A stretch of DNA of 64,000 nucleotides from assembly GCF_000186465.1 (NCBI RefSeq), contig NZ_GL636091.1, positions 1,188,981-1,252,980 on the forward strand, given 5' to 3'. The DNA comes from Streptococcus australis ATCC 700641 (GTDB taxonomy: Bacteria; Bacillota; Bacilli; Lactobacillales; Streptococcaceae). Shown piece after piece: positions 36,358-44,816 of this stretch. The notes beneath the pieces were generated by a model. That model saw nothing but the letters and a program-made list of their open reading frames with translations. It was not told the DNA's origin and made no database searches. The position numbers and the translations under genes were made by a program. Position 1 is the first letter of the stretch. Each line of letters opens with the position of its first letter.

Positions 36358-37332
36358 GTGAAAGAAGCGCCTAAGATTAGTGTTATTATTCCAGTATATA
36401 ATGCAGAATTATACCTGAAAAGATGTATAGATTCAGTTTTGAACCAAAGTTTTAAATCATATGAAATTATTGCAATTGATGATGGTTCAAAAGATGGTTC
36501 GTTCAAAATATTGAATGAATACCAACAATTTTCTACAAATATTAGAATTTTGAGCCGAGAAAATAAAGGTGCGGCATATACTAGAAATGAAGGTATTAAG
36601 CTTGCGAAAGGTGAATTCATCATGTTTATTGACAGTGATGATTACATAAACCCAGACTACTTGCAAGTATTTTACGATGAAATCTCAAGAGGGATGGATG
36701 ATGCAGTTATTGGTGGACTTCAGAGAGTAAACCAAGATGGTAAACAACTATTTTCTATCCAATTGGGTAAAGATAAATGGTCGAAATATAGATCAATTTC
36801 ACCATGTGCTCGCATCTATAGAAAAAAATTTATAGTAGATAACGAACTTTCTTTTCCAGATATTCCGTTGGCTGAGGATTTATTATTCAGTTTAACCGTA
36901 TATACAAAATCTAATAATATTAGAACCATACCATATTGTGGATATAATTGGTTTTACAATGAGAATAGTGCATCTAATACATTAAATAAGGGTTTTAATC
37001 CAAAATTAGATATCAAGAATGTTCTTGATAAGATAGCAGGGATTATCCCAAATGATTTTTCTGAAACTAAATTAATTAAATTCTTTATAAAAAAATTTAC
37101 TCTTTATTGGTTATTGGACGGTGGGAGACATTCCACAAGTGAAGAGTTTTTACGTCAATATAAAGAAATTAATGACTGGATCAGGATAAATGGAATGAAG
37201 TCCATACTTTCTGTTTTTAATCGAGAAATTAGAGATGAGAGATTGATGGTTAAATTAGCTATCTTTACAATGAACTTGATTGAAAAAGTCGGTTTATTAA
37301 AACTGTTTGCAAAACTGTATTGTAAAGGATAG
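36358..37332 (+). CDS. GT2 glycosyltransferase
   Basis: The protein is about 324 residues, a family 2 transferase with ISVIIPVYNAELYLKRCIDS at the N-terminus, IDDGSKDGS near residue 40 and the DXD motif in FIDSDDYINPDYL near 90. The proposed start is GTG at 36358, 7 bases after AAAGGA; ATGs further upstream (36328, 36331) have no site. It ends with a helical tail and has strongly AT-biased codon use like its upstream neighbours, which suggests that the whole module was acquired together. The sugar is unknown. Confidence 0.78.
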   Translation: MKEAPKISVIIPVYNAELYLKRCIDSVLNQSFKSYEIIAIDDGSKDGSFKILNEYQQFSTNIRILSRENKGAAYTRNEGIKLAKGEFIMFIDSDDYINPDYLQVFYDEISRGMDDAVIGGLQRVNQDGKQLFSIQLGKDKWSKYRSISPCARIYRKKFIVDNELSFPDIPLAEDLLFSLTVYTKSNNIRTIPYCGYNWFYNENSASNTLNKGFNPKLDIKNVLDKIAGIIPNDFSETKLIKFFIKKFTLYWLLDGGRHSTSEEFLRQYKEINDWIRINGMKSILSVFNREIRDERLMVKLAIFTMNLIEKVGLLKLFAKLYCKG

Positions 37333-37388
37333 TTAGAGAATTTATAGTTTACCGATAAGATAGTAGCAAATGTTAATAGGAGCAATGA

Positions 37389-38315
37389 ATGGTTATATCA
37401 GTTGTAGTCCCGTGTTTTAATGAAGAAGAATCGATTCCATTGTTTTATGAAAAAATGGAAAGGGTTCGGACCTCCATGGGGGAAGAATTTGAATTTATTT
37501 TTATTAATGATGGGTCTTCTGATAAAACGTTAGACGTTTTACGTGAACTCAATCTCTTGAATCCTTGTGCCCATTATCTTTCTTTTTCACGGAACTTTGG
37601 GAAGGAAGCTGCACTCTATGCTGGCCTCCAACACGCTACAGGAGATTACGTAACGGTCATGGATGTGGACTTACAAGATCCGCCAGAGTTATTGATCGAA
37701 ATGAAGCAGAGGTTGGATCAACAGCCCAATTTGGACTGCGTCGGAACCCGTCGGGTAACCCGTGATGGGGAACCGCCAATTCGATCCTTCTTTGCACGGA
37801 TGTTTTATAAATTGATCAATCATATCAGCCAAGTTGAAATGGTTGACGGGGCGCGTGATTTTCGTTTGATGCGTCGTCCCATGGTCGATGCCATTCTTAA
37901 ACTATCTGAGTACAATCGGTTCTCTAAGGGGATTTTCGCCTGGGTTGGATTTGAGACAGAATACCTAGAATATAAAAATGTAGAGCGCGTGGCAGGAGAG
38001 ACTTCATGGAATTTTTGGTCCCTCTTCAAATACTCGATCGAAGGGATTGTAAACTTCTCAGACGCCCCACTAAATATTGCCTTTATTGGTGGACTGTTAT
38101 CTTGGGTGTTAGCCTTTGTCATGATGGTTCTGATTGTGATCCGGACCTTAGTATTTGGAGATCCAACTTCTGGATGGCCATCCCTCATGACGGTGATTCT
38201 CTTTCTTGGAGGATTCCAATTGCTAACCATCGGAATATTAGGTAAATATATTGGAAAAATATTTATGGAAACCAAGAAACGTCCAATCTATGTCATCAAG
38301 GAGAAAAGCAAGTAA
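37389..38315 (+). CDS. GtrB-like Und-P-sugar synthase with two C-terminal helices
   Basis: This 308-residue GT2 enzyme has VVVPCFNEEESIPLFYEKME at the N-terminus, DVDLQDPPELL near residue 95 (DXD) and DGARDFRLMRRP near 155, then two membrane helices at about 232-255 and 265-290. This is the bactoprenol glucosyltransferase layout (GtrB, SccN-like). AGGAG precedes the ATG by 6 bases. Base composition is less AT-rich than the genes upstream. It gives the locus a second Und-P-sugar synthase besides the GacI-like one, so two different side groups may be made. Confidence 0.82.
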   Translation: MVISVVVPCFNEEESIPLFYEKMERVRTSMGEEFEFIFINDGSSDKTLDVLRELNLLNPCAHYLSFSRNFGKEAALYAGLQHATGDYVTVMDVDLQDPPELLIEMKQRLDQQPNLDCVGTRRVTRDGEPPIRSFFARMFYKLINHISQVEMVDGARDFRLMRRPMVDAILKLSEYNRFSKGIFAWVGFETEYLEYKNVERVAGETSWNFWSLFKYSIEGIVNFSDAPLNIAFIGGLLSWVLAFVMMVLIVIRTLVFGDPTSGWPSLMTVILFLGGFQLLTIGILGKYIGKIFMETKKRPIYVIKEKSK

Positions 38316-38340
38316 AAAGCAGAAAACTTCTGCTTTTTTT
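38315..38340 (+). terminator. Terminator upstream of rmlD, nearly touching the rmlD promoter
   Basis: AAAAGCAGAA (38315-38324) pairs with TTCTGCTTTT (38328-38337), followed by TTT. A TATAAT at 38343-38348, 33 bases before rmlD, begins 3 bases after the T tract. Any -35 region must lie within the terminator. Confidence 0.8.
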
Positions 38341-38380
38341 GCTATAATGATAGGGAAAAAGCATTTGAAAGGAAATTACT

Positions 38381-39232
38381 ATGATTTTAATTACAGGTGC
38401 AAATGGTCAACTTGGAACGGAGCTTCGCCATTTGTTAGATGAACGAAATGAAGAATATGTAGCTGTTGATGTAGCTGAAATGGACATCACAAATGCAGAG
38501 AAAGTAGATGAGGTTTTTGCGCAAGTGAAGCCAACTCTAATCTATCACTGTGCTGCCTATACAGCCGTTGATGCTGCTGAAGATGAAGGGAAAGAGTTGG
38601 ACTATGCTATCAACGTGACTGGTACGGAAAATGTAGCGAAAGCGTCTGAAAAACATGGGGCAACCCTAGTCTATATTTCTACGGACTATGTGTTTGATGG
38701 GAATAAGCCAGTTGGGCAAGAATGGGAAGTAGACGATCAACCAGATCCCCAAACAGAGTACGGTCGTACAAAACGCATGGGAGAAGAATTGGTTGAGAAG
38801 CATGTTTCTAACTTCTACATCATCCGTACAGCTTGGGTCTTTGGAAATTATGGTAAAAACTTCGTCTTTACGATGCGAAACCTAGCCAAGACTCATAAGA
38901 CTTTGACTGTTGTTAATGATCAACATGGCCGTCCAACTTGGACACGTACTTTAGCAGAATTTATGACCTATTTGGCTGAAAACCGTAAAGAATATGGTTA
39001 TTACCACTTATCAAATGATGCAGAAGGAGACACAACTTGGTATGACTTTGCAGTTGAGATCCTCAAAGATACTGATGTTGAAGTGAAACCAGTGGATTCT
39101 AGCCAATTCCCAGCTAAGGCTAAACGCCCACTTAACTCAACGATGAGTTTAGCAAAAGCGAAAGCTACAGGATTCGTCATTCCAAGCTGGAAGGATGCCT
39201 TGAAAGAGTTCTATAAACAAGAAGTGAAATAA
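38381..39232 (+). CDS. rmlD: dTDP-4-dehydrorhamnose reductase
   Basis: The 283-residue NADPH-dependent enzyme makes dTDP-L-rhamnose, the donor for the rhamnan backbone. The Rossmann motif ITGANGQLG starts at residue 4, YISTDYVFDG is near 106 and the Tyr-x3-Lys pair is in TEYGRTK near 127. It corresponds to GacA. It has its own promoter and is followed by a terminator, so it is transcribed separately from rgpA. Confidence 0.96.
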   Translation: MILITGANGQLGTELRHLLDERNEEYVAVDVAEMDITNAEKVDEVFAQVKPTLIYHCAAYTAVDAAEDEGKELDYAINVTGTENVAKASEKHGATLVYISTDYVFDGNKPVGQEWEVDDQPDPQTEYGRTKRMGEELVEKHVSNFYIIRTAWVFGNYGKNFVFTMRNLAKTHKTLTVVNDQHGRPTWTRTLAEFMTYLAENRKEYGYYHLSNDAEGDTTWYDFAVEILKDTDVEVKPVDSSQFPAKAKRPLNSTMSLAKAKATGFVIPSWKDALKEFYKQEVK

Positions 39233-39242
39233 GTGTAAAGAG

Positions 39243-39266
39243 AAGCGGCCCTAGGGTCGCTTTTCT
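39243..39266 (+). terminator. Terminator after rmlD
   Basis: AAGCGGCCC (39243-39251) pairs with GGGTCGCTT (39254-39262), one G-T pair, followed by T-rich sequence. Confidence 0.75.
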
Positions 39267-39294
39267 GTTTGAATTAGGCAAAAAGCCTAGAAAA

Positions 39295-39303
39295 TGGTAT
39301 AAT
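39295..39303 (+). promoter_or_regulatory. Extended -10 promoter of the rgp operon
   Basis: TGGTATAAT (39295-39303) lies 35 bases before rgpA. No -35 box of quality is seen. Confidence 0.6.
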
Positions 39304-39337
39304 TGAATAGACTGTAAATTGTTAGAAAGGGAATATT

Positions 39338-40486
39338 ATGCAACACGTTTTTATTATCGGAAGTCGTGGGCTTCCGGCTCAATATGGCGGTTTTGAGACT
39401 TTTGTGGACCAATTGGTCTCCCATCAAGTGTCTTCGGAAATCCAGTACCATGTTGCTTGCCTTTCTAATGATCAAGCTTATCATCATTTTGACTATAAGG
39501 GTGTCGATTGTTTCACGATCAAAGCACCAAAGCTTGGGCCAGCGCGTGTCATTGCCTATGATATGATGGCCATCAACTATGCCTTGAAGGTCATTAAGAA
39601 GCAGGGAATTGCACAGCCGATTTTTTATGTTTTGGGCAATACAATTGGGGCCTTTGTGGCACCCTTTGCGCGTAAGATTCATAAAATGGGTGGGAAATTC
39701 TATATCAATCCAGATGGACTGGAGTGGAAGCGGGCCAAGTGGGCCAAACCGATCCAAGCCTATCTCAAGTATTCTGAAAAGATCATGACGCGCCATGCGG
39801 ATTTGGTGATTTCTGACAATCCTGGTATCGATTCCTATATTAAGGAAGCCTACCCTTGGTCCAAGACGACCTATGTTGCCTATGGGACGGACTTATCTCC
39901 GACCAGCCTGACCAGTCAGGATAGGAAGGTCAGAGAACTCTATCACAAGTGGCAGACACAAGAGAAAAACTATTACTTGATTTTGGGTCGCTTTGTCCCA
40001 GAAAATAATTATGAGACAGCCATTCGTGAATTCATTGCCTCTTCTACCAAGCGGGATTTAGTCATCATTTGTAATCATGAAGGCAATCCCTATTTTGAAG
40101 AGCTTCGAACTCGAACCGGCTTTGATCAGGATCCACGTGTAAAATTCGTAGGAACGGTCTACGATCAAGACCTGTTGAAGTATATTCGTAAAGAAGCCTT
40201 TGCCTATATTCATGGTCATGAAGTGGGAGGAACCAATCCAGGTCTCCTAGAGGCTCTCGCTCAGACGGATCTGAATTTGGTTTTAGGTGTTTCCTTTAAC
40301 CAAACGGTTGCAAAGGATACAGCCCAATATTGGACCAAAGAAACTGGGAATTTGGCTCATTTGATTGACCAGGTTGATTCTTTAGAGGATGTATCTAAAT
40401 GGGGTCAATTAGCCAAAGCCAACATGAAGCAAAACTTTACCTGGGAAAAAATTGTAGGTGAGTACGAGGAATTATTCTTATCATGA
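39338..40486 (+). CDS. rgpA: Rhamnosyltransferase RgpA/GacB-like (DUF1972, GT4)
   Basis: The 382-residue protein has the DUF1972 N-terminal domain (IIGSRGLPAQYGGFETFV) and a GT4 C-terminal domain with GRFVPENNYETAI near residue 217 and HGHEVGGTNPGLLEAL near 290, which includes the GT-B glutamate motif. It is the RgpA/GacB/WchF type that adds the first rhamnose to the lipid-linked acceptor. An AAAGGGA site precedes the ATG. The stop overlaps rgpB (ATGA). Confidence 0.9.
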   Translation: MQHVFIIGSRGLPAQYGGFETFVDQLVSHQVSSEIQYHVACLSNDQAYHHFDYKGVDCFTIKAPKLGPARVIAYDMMAINYALKVIKKQGIAQPIFYVLGNTIGAFVAPFARKIHKMGGKFYINPDGLEWKRAKWAKPIQAYLKYSEKIMTRHADLVISDNPGIDSYIKEAYPWSKTTYVAYGTDLSPTSLTSQDRKVRELYHKWQTQEKNYYLILGRFVPENNYETAIREFIASSTKRDLVIICNHEGNPYFEELRTRTGFDQDPRVKFVGTVYDQDLLKYIRKEAFAYIHGHEVGGTNPGLLEALAQTDLNLVLGVSFNQTVAKDTAQYWTKETGNLAHLIDQVDSLEDVSKWGQLAKANMKQNFTWEKIVGEYEELFLS

Positions 40487-41424
40487 AAGTAAATATCTTG
40501 TTGTCCACCTACAATGGTGAGCAGTATCTAAAAGAGCAAGTCAAAAGTATCCAAGACCAGACTTATCCAGACTGGCAACTCTTGATCCGGGATGATGGGT
40601 CAAGAGATGGTACGGTGGAAATCATTCAAGAGCTGGTAGCTCAGGATGAGCGCATCCGCTTTATCAATCAAGGAGCCACCGAAAATCTGGGTGTCATCAA
40701 GAGTTTTCACACACTCTTAAAATATGAAAAGGCTGATCTTTATTGCTTCAGTGACCAAGACGATGTCTGGCTTCCTGAAAAGATTGCCCTACAAGTGGAA
40801 GAAGCAGAGAAACATCCGCAAGAGGAGCCTTTGCTAGTCTACACAGATTTAAAAGTGGTTGATGAAAACTTGAATGTGCAACATGAAAGTATGATTCGCA
40901 CCCAGTCTGATCATGCTAATACGGAACTGATTCAAGAATTGACGGAAAATACGGTAACTGGTGGAGTAGCCATGATTAACCATGCCCTGGCTGACTTATG
41001 GACAGGTCAGGAACAACATGCGCTTCTCATGCATGATTGGTACCTAGCATTGTTGGCAGCTGCCTTTGGGAAGCTCATCTATATCGATCAACCGACAGAG
41101 TTGTACCGTCAGCACAGTAGCAACGTTCTAGGAGCTCGAACCCTAAGAAAACGGGTTAAAAACTGGGTTCGCCCTCATATTTTGTTTTCTAAATATTGGA
41201 ATCTCATCGAGTCCAGTCAAGAACAAGCAAAAAATTTATTGGATCTGCTAGTCAGTCCCCAAAATAAAGAAATTATTGAAAACTTTGTGACCATCATGGA
41301 CGTACCACTAAGAGAACGTTTGAGACGACTTCGTCAGTATGGTTACCGTAAGAACCGAGCTTTTCACACCTTTGTGTTTACTAGCTTGATTCTGACAAAG
41401 TTTGCATATCGAGGTAAAAAATAA
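40483..41424 (+). CDS. rgpB: Rhamnosyltransferase RgpB/GacC-like (GT2)
   Basis: The 313-residue GT2 enzyme has VNILLSTYNGEQYLKEQ at the N-terminus, RDDGSRDGT near residue 36 and the DXD-like CFSDQDDVWLPEK near 88. This layout is that of RgpB/GacC, which extends the rhamnan linker. It overlaps rgpA by 4 bases, and its final base is shared with the rgpC start. Confidence 0.92.
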   Translation: MKVNILLSTYNGEQYLKEQVKSIQDQTYPDWQLLIRDDGSRDGTVEIIQELVAQDERIRFINQGATENLGVIKSFHTLLKYEKADLYCFSDQDDVWLPEKIALQVEEAEKHPQEEPLLVYTDLKVVDENLNVQHESMIRTQSDHANTELIQELTENTVTGGVAMINHALADLWTGQEQHALLMHDWYLALLAAAFGKLIYIDQPTELYRQHSSNVLGARTLRKRVKNWVRPHILFSKYWNLIESSQEQAKNLLDLLVSPQNKEIIENFVTIMDVPLRERLRRLRQYGYRKNRAFHTFVFTSLILTKFAYRGKK

Positions 41425-42230
41425 TGTTTGACGTTTTTAGTCAGAAAAATCGAATTTTATTACGAGAGTTAATTAAAACAGACTTTAAATTACGCTACCA
41501 AGGATCAGCAATTGGTTATCTTTGGTCGATTTTAAAGCCCTTGATGACATTTAGTATTATGTATATTGTCTTCATCCGATTTTTACGCTTGGGTGGAGAT
41601 GTACCCCATTTCCCAGTTGCCCTTTTGTTGGCAAATGTAGTCTGGGGCTTCTTCTCAGAAGCGACCTCCATGGGGATGGTGTCGATCGTTAGTCGAGGCG
41701 ACCTGTTACGAAAGTTGAACTTCTCCAAACACATCATTGTCTTGTCCGCAATTTCAGGAGCAGCGATTAACTTTGTCATTAACCTGGTTGTGGTCTTGAT
41801 TTTTTCATTCTTTAATGGGGTGACATTTTCTTGGACAGCCTTGATGGTCATTCCGCTATTCTTTGAGTTATTCTTGATGGCGACAGGATGTGCATTGATC
41901 TTAGGGACATTTTTTGTCCGTTTCCGTGACCTAGGTCAAGTTTGGGAAGTGCTCTTGCAAGCTGGTTTGTACGCAACGCCAATTATCTACCCGATTACCT
42001 TTATCGCAGATCGCAATCCATGGGCTGCTAAGTTGGTCATGATGAATCCCTTGGCTCAAATTATTCAAGACATGCGTTATTTCTTGATTGATAAGGCAAA
42101 CACCCCAGTCTGGCTTTTGGTGGAGAATAAGTTCTTGGTACTGATTCCTTATGTCTTGCCAATTCTTATTTTTATTGCTGGCTTTGCTTACTTTAACAAA
42201 CATGCTAAGAAATTTGCGGAGATTCTCTAA
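41424..42230 (+). CDS. rgpC: Polysaccharide ABC exporter permease
   Basis: The 268-residue ABC-2 permease has six predicted helices and an N-terminal LLRELIKTDFKLRYQGSAIG segment typical of Wzm/TagG proteins. With RgpD it moves the lipid-linked rhamnan across the membrane. Start and stop codons overlap the neighbouring genes by one base, indicating tight coupling. Confidence 0.95.
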   Translation: MFDVFSQKNRILLRELIKTDFKLRYQGSAIGYLWSILKPLMTFSIMYIVFIRFLRLGGDVPHFPVALLLANVVWGFFSEATSMGMVSIVSRGDLLRKLNFSKHIIVLSAISGAAINFVINLVVVLIFSFFNGVTFSWTALMVIPLFFELFLMATGCALILGTFFVRFRDLGQVWEVLLQAGLYATPIIYPITFIADRNPWAAKLVMMNPLAQIIQDMRYFLIDKANTPVWLLVENKFLVLIPYVLPILIFIAGFAYFNKHAKKFAEIL

Positions 42231-43453
42231 TGACAGATAAACAAATTGCAGTAAAAGTAGACCATGTCAGCAAGTACTTTAAGTTGCCAACAGAGGCAAC
42301 TAACAGTCTTCGGACGGCTATGGTTAATCGCTTCAAAGGCATTAAAGGGTACAAAGAACAGCACGTTCTTAAGGATATTTCTTTTGAAGTAGAAAAAGGA
42401 GACTTTTTCGGGATCCTCGGAAGAAATGGTTCTGGAAAATCAACCCTCTTAAAAATCATTTCAGAAATCTATGTGCCGGAAAAAGGTTCCGTCACCATCG
42501 ATGGGAAGTTGGTATCCTTTATCGAGCTTGGCGTCGGTTTTAACCCTGAACTGACCGGTCGAGAAAATGTCTATATGAACGGGGCCATGCTAGGCTTCTC
42601 AACAGCTGAAATTGATGCCATGTATGATGACATCGTAGACTTTGCTGAGTTGCATGACTTCATGAACCAAAAACTCAAGAACTACTCATCAGGGATGCAG
42701 GTTCGTCTAGCTTTTTCGGTTGCGATCAAGGCCCAAGGTGATATCTTGATTTTGGACGAGGTCCTAGCAGTAGGAGACGAAGCCTTCCAGCGCAAGTGTA
42801 ATGATTACTTCCAAGAACGGAAGAAATCAGGGAAAACCACTATCCTAGTTACCCATGATATGGGAGCCGTCAAGAAATATTGTAACAAGGCTGTTTTGAT
42901 TGAAAATGGTTTAGTGAAGGCAATTGGGAGTCCTGAAAATGTAGCCAATCAGTATAGTTTCGATAATACAGCCCCTTTGCAACAGGGAGGAGAAGCTGGT
43001 GGAGCGGGTAAGCCCAATCAGGAAGAACAGGTTTTGGTTGAAAACTTTCAGCTTCAACTGTTAAGTTCCAACAAGTTACGTCCCCAAGATGCAATTCAGT
43101 TTCAGATTGATTTCGATGTTCGTGAAGATATTCAAACCTATATCGCACTGTCTTTAACAGATATCGATCGGAATATTTGGATCTACAATGATAATTCTAT
43201 GGATCAGCTGATGAGTGGGGCTGGACATAAAACAGTTCACTACACTTGTTCCCTTCCAACGGTGAATGACTTGAAAATGAAATTAGAAGTGACAGTAAGG
43301 GATGCTGAAGGGCAGATGCTGGCCTTTTCAGATGCTACGCAAACCCCACTAATTTTTATCAATCGAGATGATATAGCTTTGGATGATAAATCAGCAATGG
43401 ATGCAGCAAGTGGCTTAATCCAACGCAATGGAACATGGTCAATGACTGACTAG
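42230..43453 (+). CDS. rgpD: Polysaccharide ABC exporter ATPase with Wzt C-terminal domain
   Basis: The 407-residue protein has an ABC domain (Walker A GRNGSGKSTLL near residue 64, signature YSSGMQVRLAF near 145, Walker B ILILDEVLAVGD near 166). A C-terminal beta-sandwich of about 150 residues begins near residue 265 and is typical of Wzt-type ATPases that read the chain end. It works with RgpC. The Gly-rich linker near residue 250 separates the two domains. Confidence 0.94.
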   Translation: MTDKQIAVKVDHVSKYFKLPTEATNSLRTAMVNRFKGIKGYKEQHVLKDISFEVEKGDFFGILGRNGSGKSTLLKIISEIYVPEKGSVTIDGKLVSFIELGVGFNPELTGRENVYMNGAMLGFSTAEIDAMYDDIVDFAELHDFMNQKLKNYSSGMQVRLAFSVAIKAQGDILILDEVLAVGDEAFQRKCNDYFQERKKSGKTTILVTHDMGAVKKYCNKAVLIENGLVKAIGSPENVANQYSFDNTAPLQQGGEAGGAGKPNQEEQVLVENFQLQLLSSNKLRPQDAIQFQIDFDVREDIQTYIALSLTDIDRNIWIYNDNSMDQLMSGAGHKTVHYTCSLPTVNDLKMKLEVTVRDAEGQMLAFSDATQTPLIFINRDDIALDDKSAMDAASGLIQRNGTWSMTD

Positions 43454-43465
43454 ACTGAGGGAGAT

Positions 43466-44815
43466 ATGGAAACGACGCCTTTTGTTTCGATTATTTGTAC
43501 AGTTTTTAATAAAGAACCCTGGCTAAAGAAGACAATCGATAGCTTCCTAGCGCAACAAACAGAGTTTGCTATTGAGATTATCTTGGTGGACGACGCTTCA
43601 AGCGATGGATCTCGCTCCATTATTCAGGACTATCAAGAAAACTACCCTAATCTGATTCGTGCTTTTTATCAGGATGAAAATCAGGGAATCGCCAAAACCT
43701 GGGTAGCTATCTGTAAGGAAGCGCGTGGGTACTACATTGCTCGCTGTGACGGAGATGATTTTTGGATAGATCCTTTAAAACTTCAGAAGCAAGTAAACTT
43801 ATTGGCCAGTAAGCCAGACTGCAAATGGTCCAATACTGATTTTGATATCTATGATGATCATGGCAATTTTGTTTCTAAGGCTGGCTTTGCCAATCAGACG
43901 ATTCCGTTAGCAGATACCTACGAAAAAATGCTTGCCACTAGAGGTTTTACCATGGCATCGACCTGGTTAGTAGATAGAGACTTGATGTTAGAAGTGAACC
44001 AAGAATTAGATCTCACGACATCAGACGATACCTTCAATCTACAACTGGAGCTCTTTCAACGGACTTCTTTGGCTTATCTGAATGAAGCAACGGTCGCCTA
44101 TACTATAAACCAAGGATCGGATTCTCGTCCAACTGATTTTAAAAAATTAGAACGACGATTTCATAAGTTGTTGAAAACACAACTTGAGTATCTTGATAAA
44201 TATCCAAATTCCGATTTTAAAGAGATGACGAAGATTCTTTTAGATCGTAATAATACGTATGAAATTCGTCTTTCCAAACCAATGGATTCTCTTTCACACA
44301 TTGGGATGGAATCTGTTACGATTTATTTGGGAGATGAAGAAAACACCTATTCGGAAGATCGTACCTTGACCAAACTGCTTCAAAAAGAAGATTGCCTGAC
44401 AATCGAAATTCCGAAGGGAACTTCTGTTATTCGAGTTGATCTTTCGGAAAATCCTAGTTATTACTCTGATGTTGAATTGAGAGATTCTAACGGAAAGGTT
44501 TGCTCGCCAGTTTATAGTAATGGTATCGTTACAGATAATTTGTTTCTTTTTTGTGAACCAGATCCTCAATTGATTTATGAAGTTGAAGAAGAAGGTGTGT
44601 ATCAACTGAGCTATAAAATGATTTCTATAGATAATCCCTCTGCACCGGATTATATTGGAAAAGTTTTTGCTGCCGAAATGTTAGATTGTCAAAATAGTTT
44701 GAAAAATATTGAGGCAGAGTTACAAGCTACGAAAGAAGCATATAATACAGTCATCCATTCTCGCCGTTGGACCATTCCAACAAAGATCTTGAAATTCTTA
44801 AGAATAAGGAAATAA
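43466..44815 (+). CDS. GT2 glycosyltransferase (RgpE/GacF position) with C-terminal extension
   Basis: This 449-residue protein has a GT2 domain in its first 260 residues (VSIICTVFNKEPWLKKTIDS; DXD-like RCDGDDFW near 94). Residues of about 255-400 form a beta-rich domain, and a short tail ending in a basic stretch follows. The position between rgpD and rgpF matches rgpE/gacF, but the extra domain is longer than a plain GT2 enzyme. GGGAGA precedes the ATG. Its precise linkage is unknown. Confidence 0.8.
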   Translation: METTPFVSIICTVFNKEPWLKKTIDSFLAQQTEFAIEIILVDDASSDGSRSIIQDYQENYPNLIRAFYQDENQGIAKTWVAICKEARGYYIARCDGDDFWIDPLKLQKQVNLLASKPDCKWSNTDFDIYDDHGNFVSKAGFANQTIPLADTYEKMLATRGFTMASTWLVDRDLMLEVNQELDLTTSDDTFNLQLELFQRTSLAYLNEATVAYTINQGSDSRPTDFKKLERRFHKLLKTQLEYLDKYPNSDFKEMTKILLDRNNTYEIRLSKPMDSLSHIGMESVTIYLGDEENTYSEDRTLTKLLQKEDCLTIEIPKGTSVIRVDLSENPSYYSDVELRDSNGKVCSPVYSNGIVTDNLFLFCEPDPQLIYEVEEEGVYQLSYKMISIDNPSAPDYIGKVFAAEMLDCQNSLKNIEAELQATKEAYNTVIHSRRWTIPTKILKFLRIRK

Positions 44816-44816
44816 T

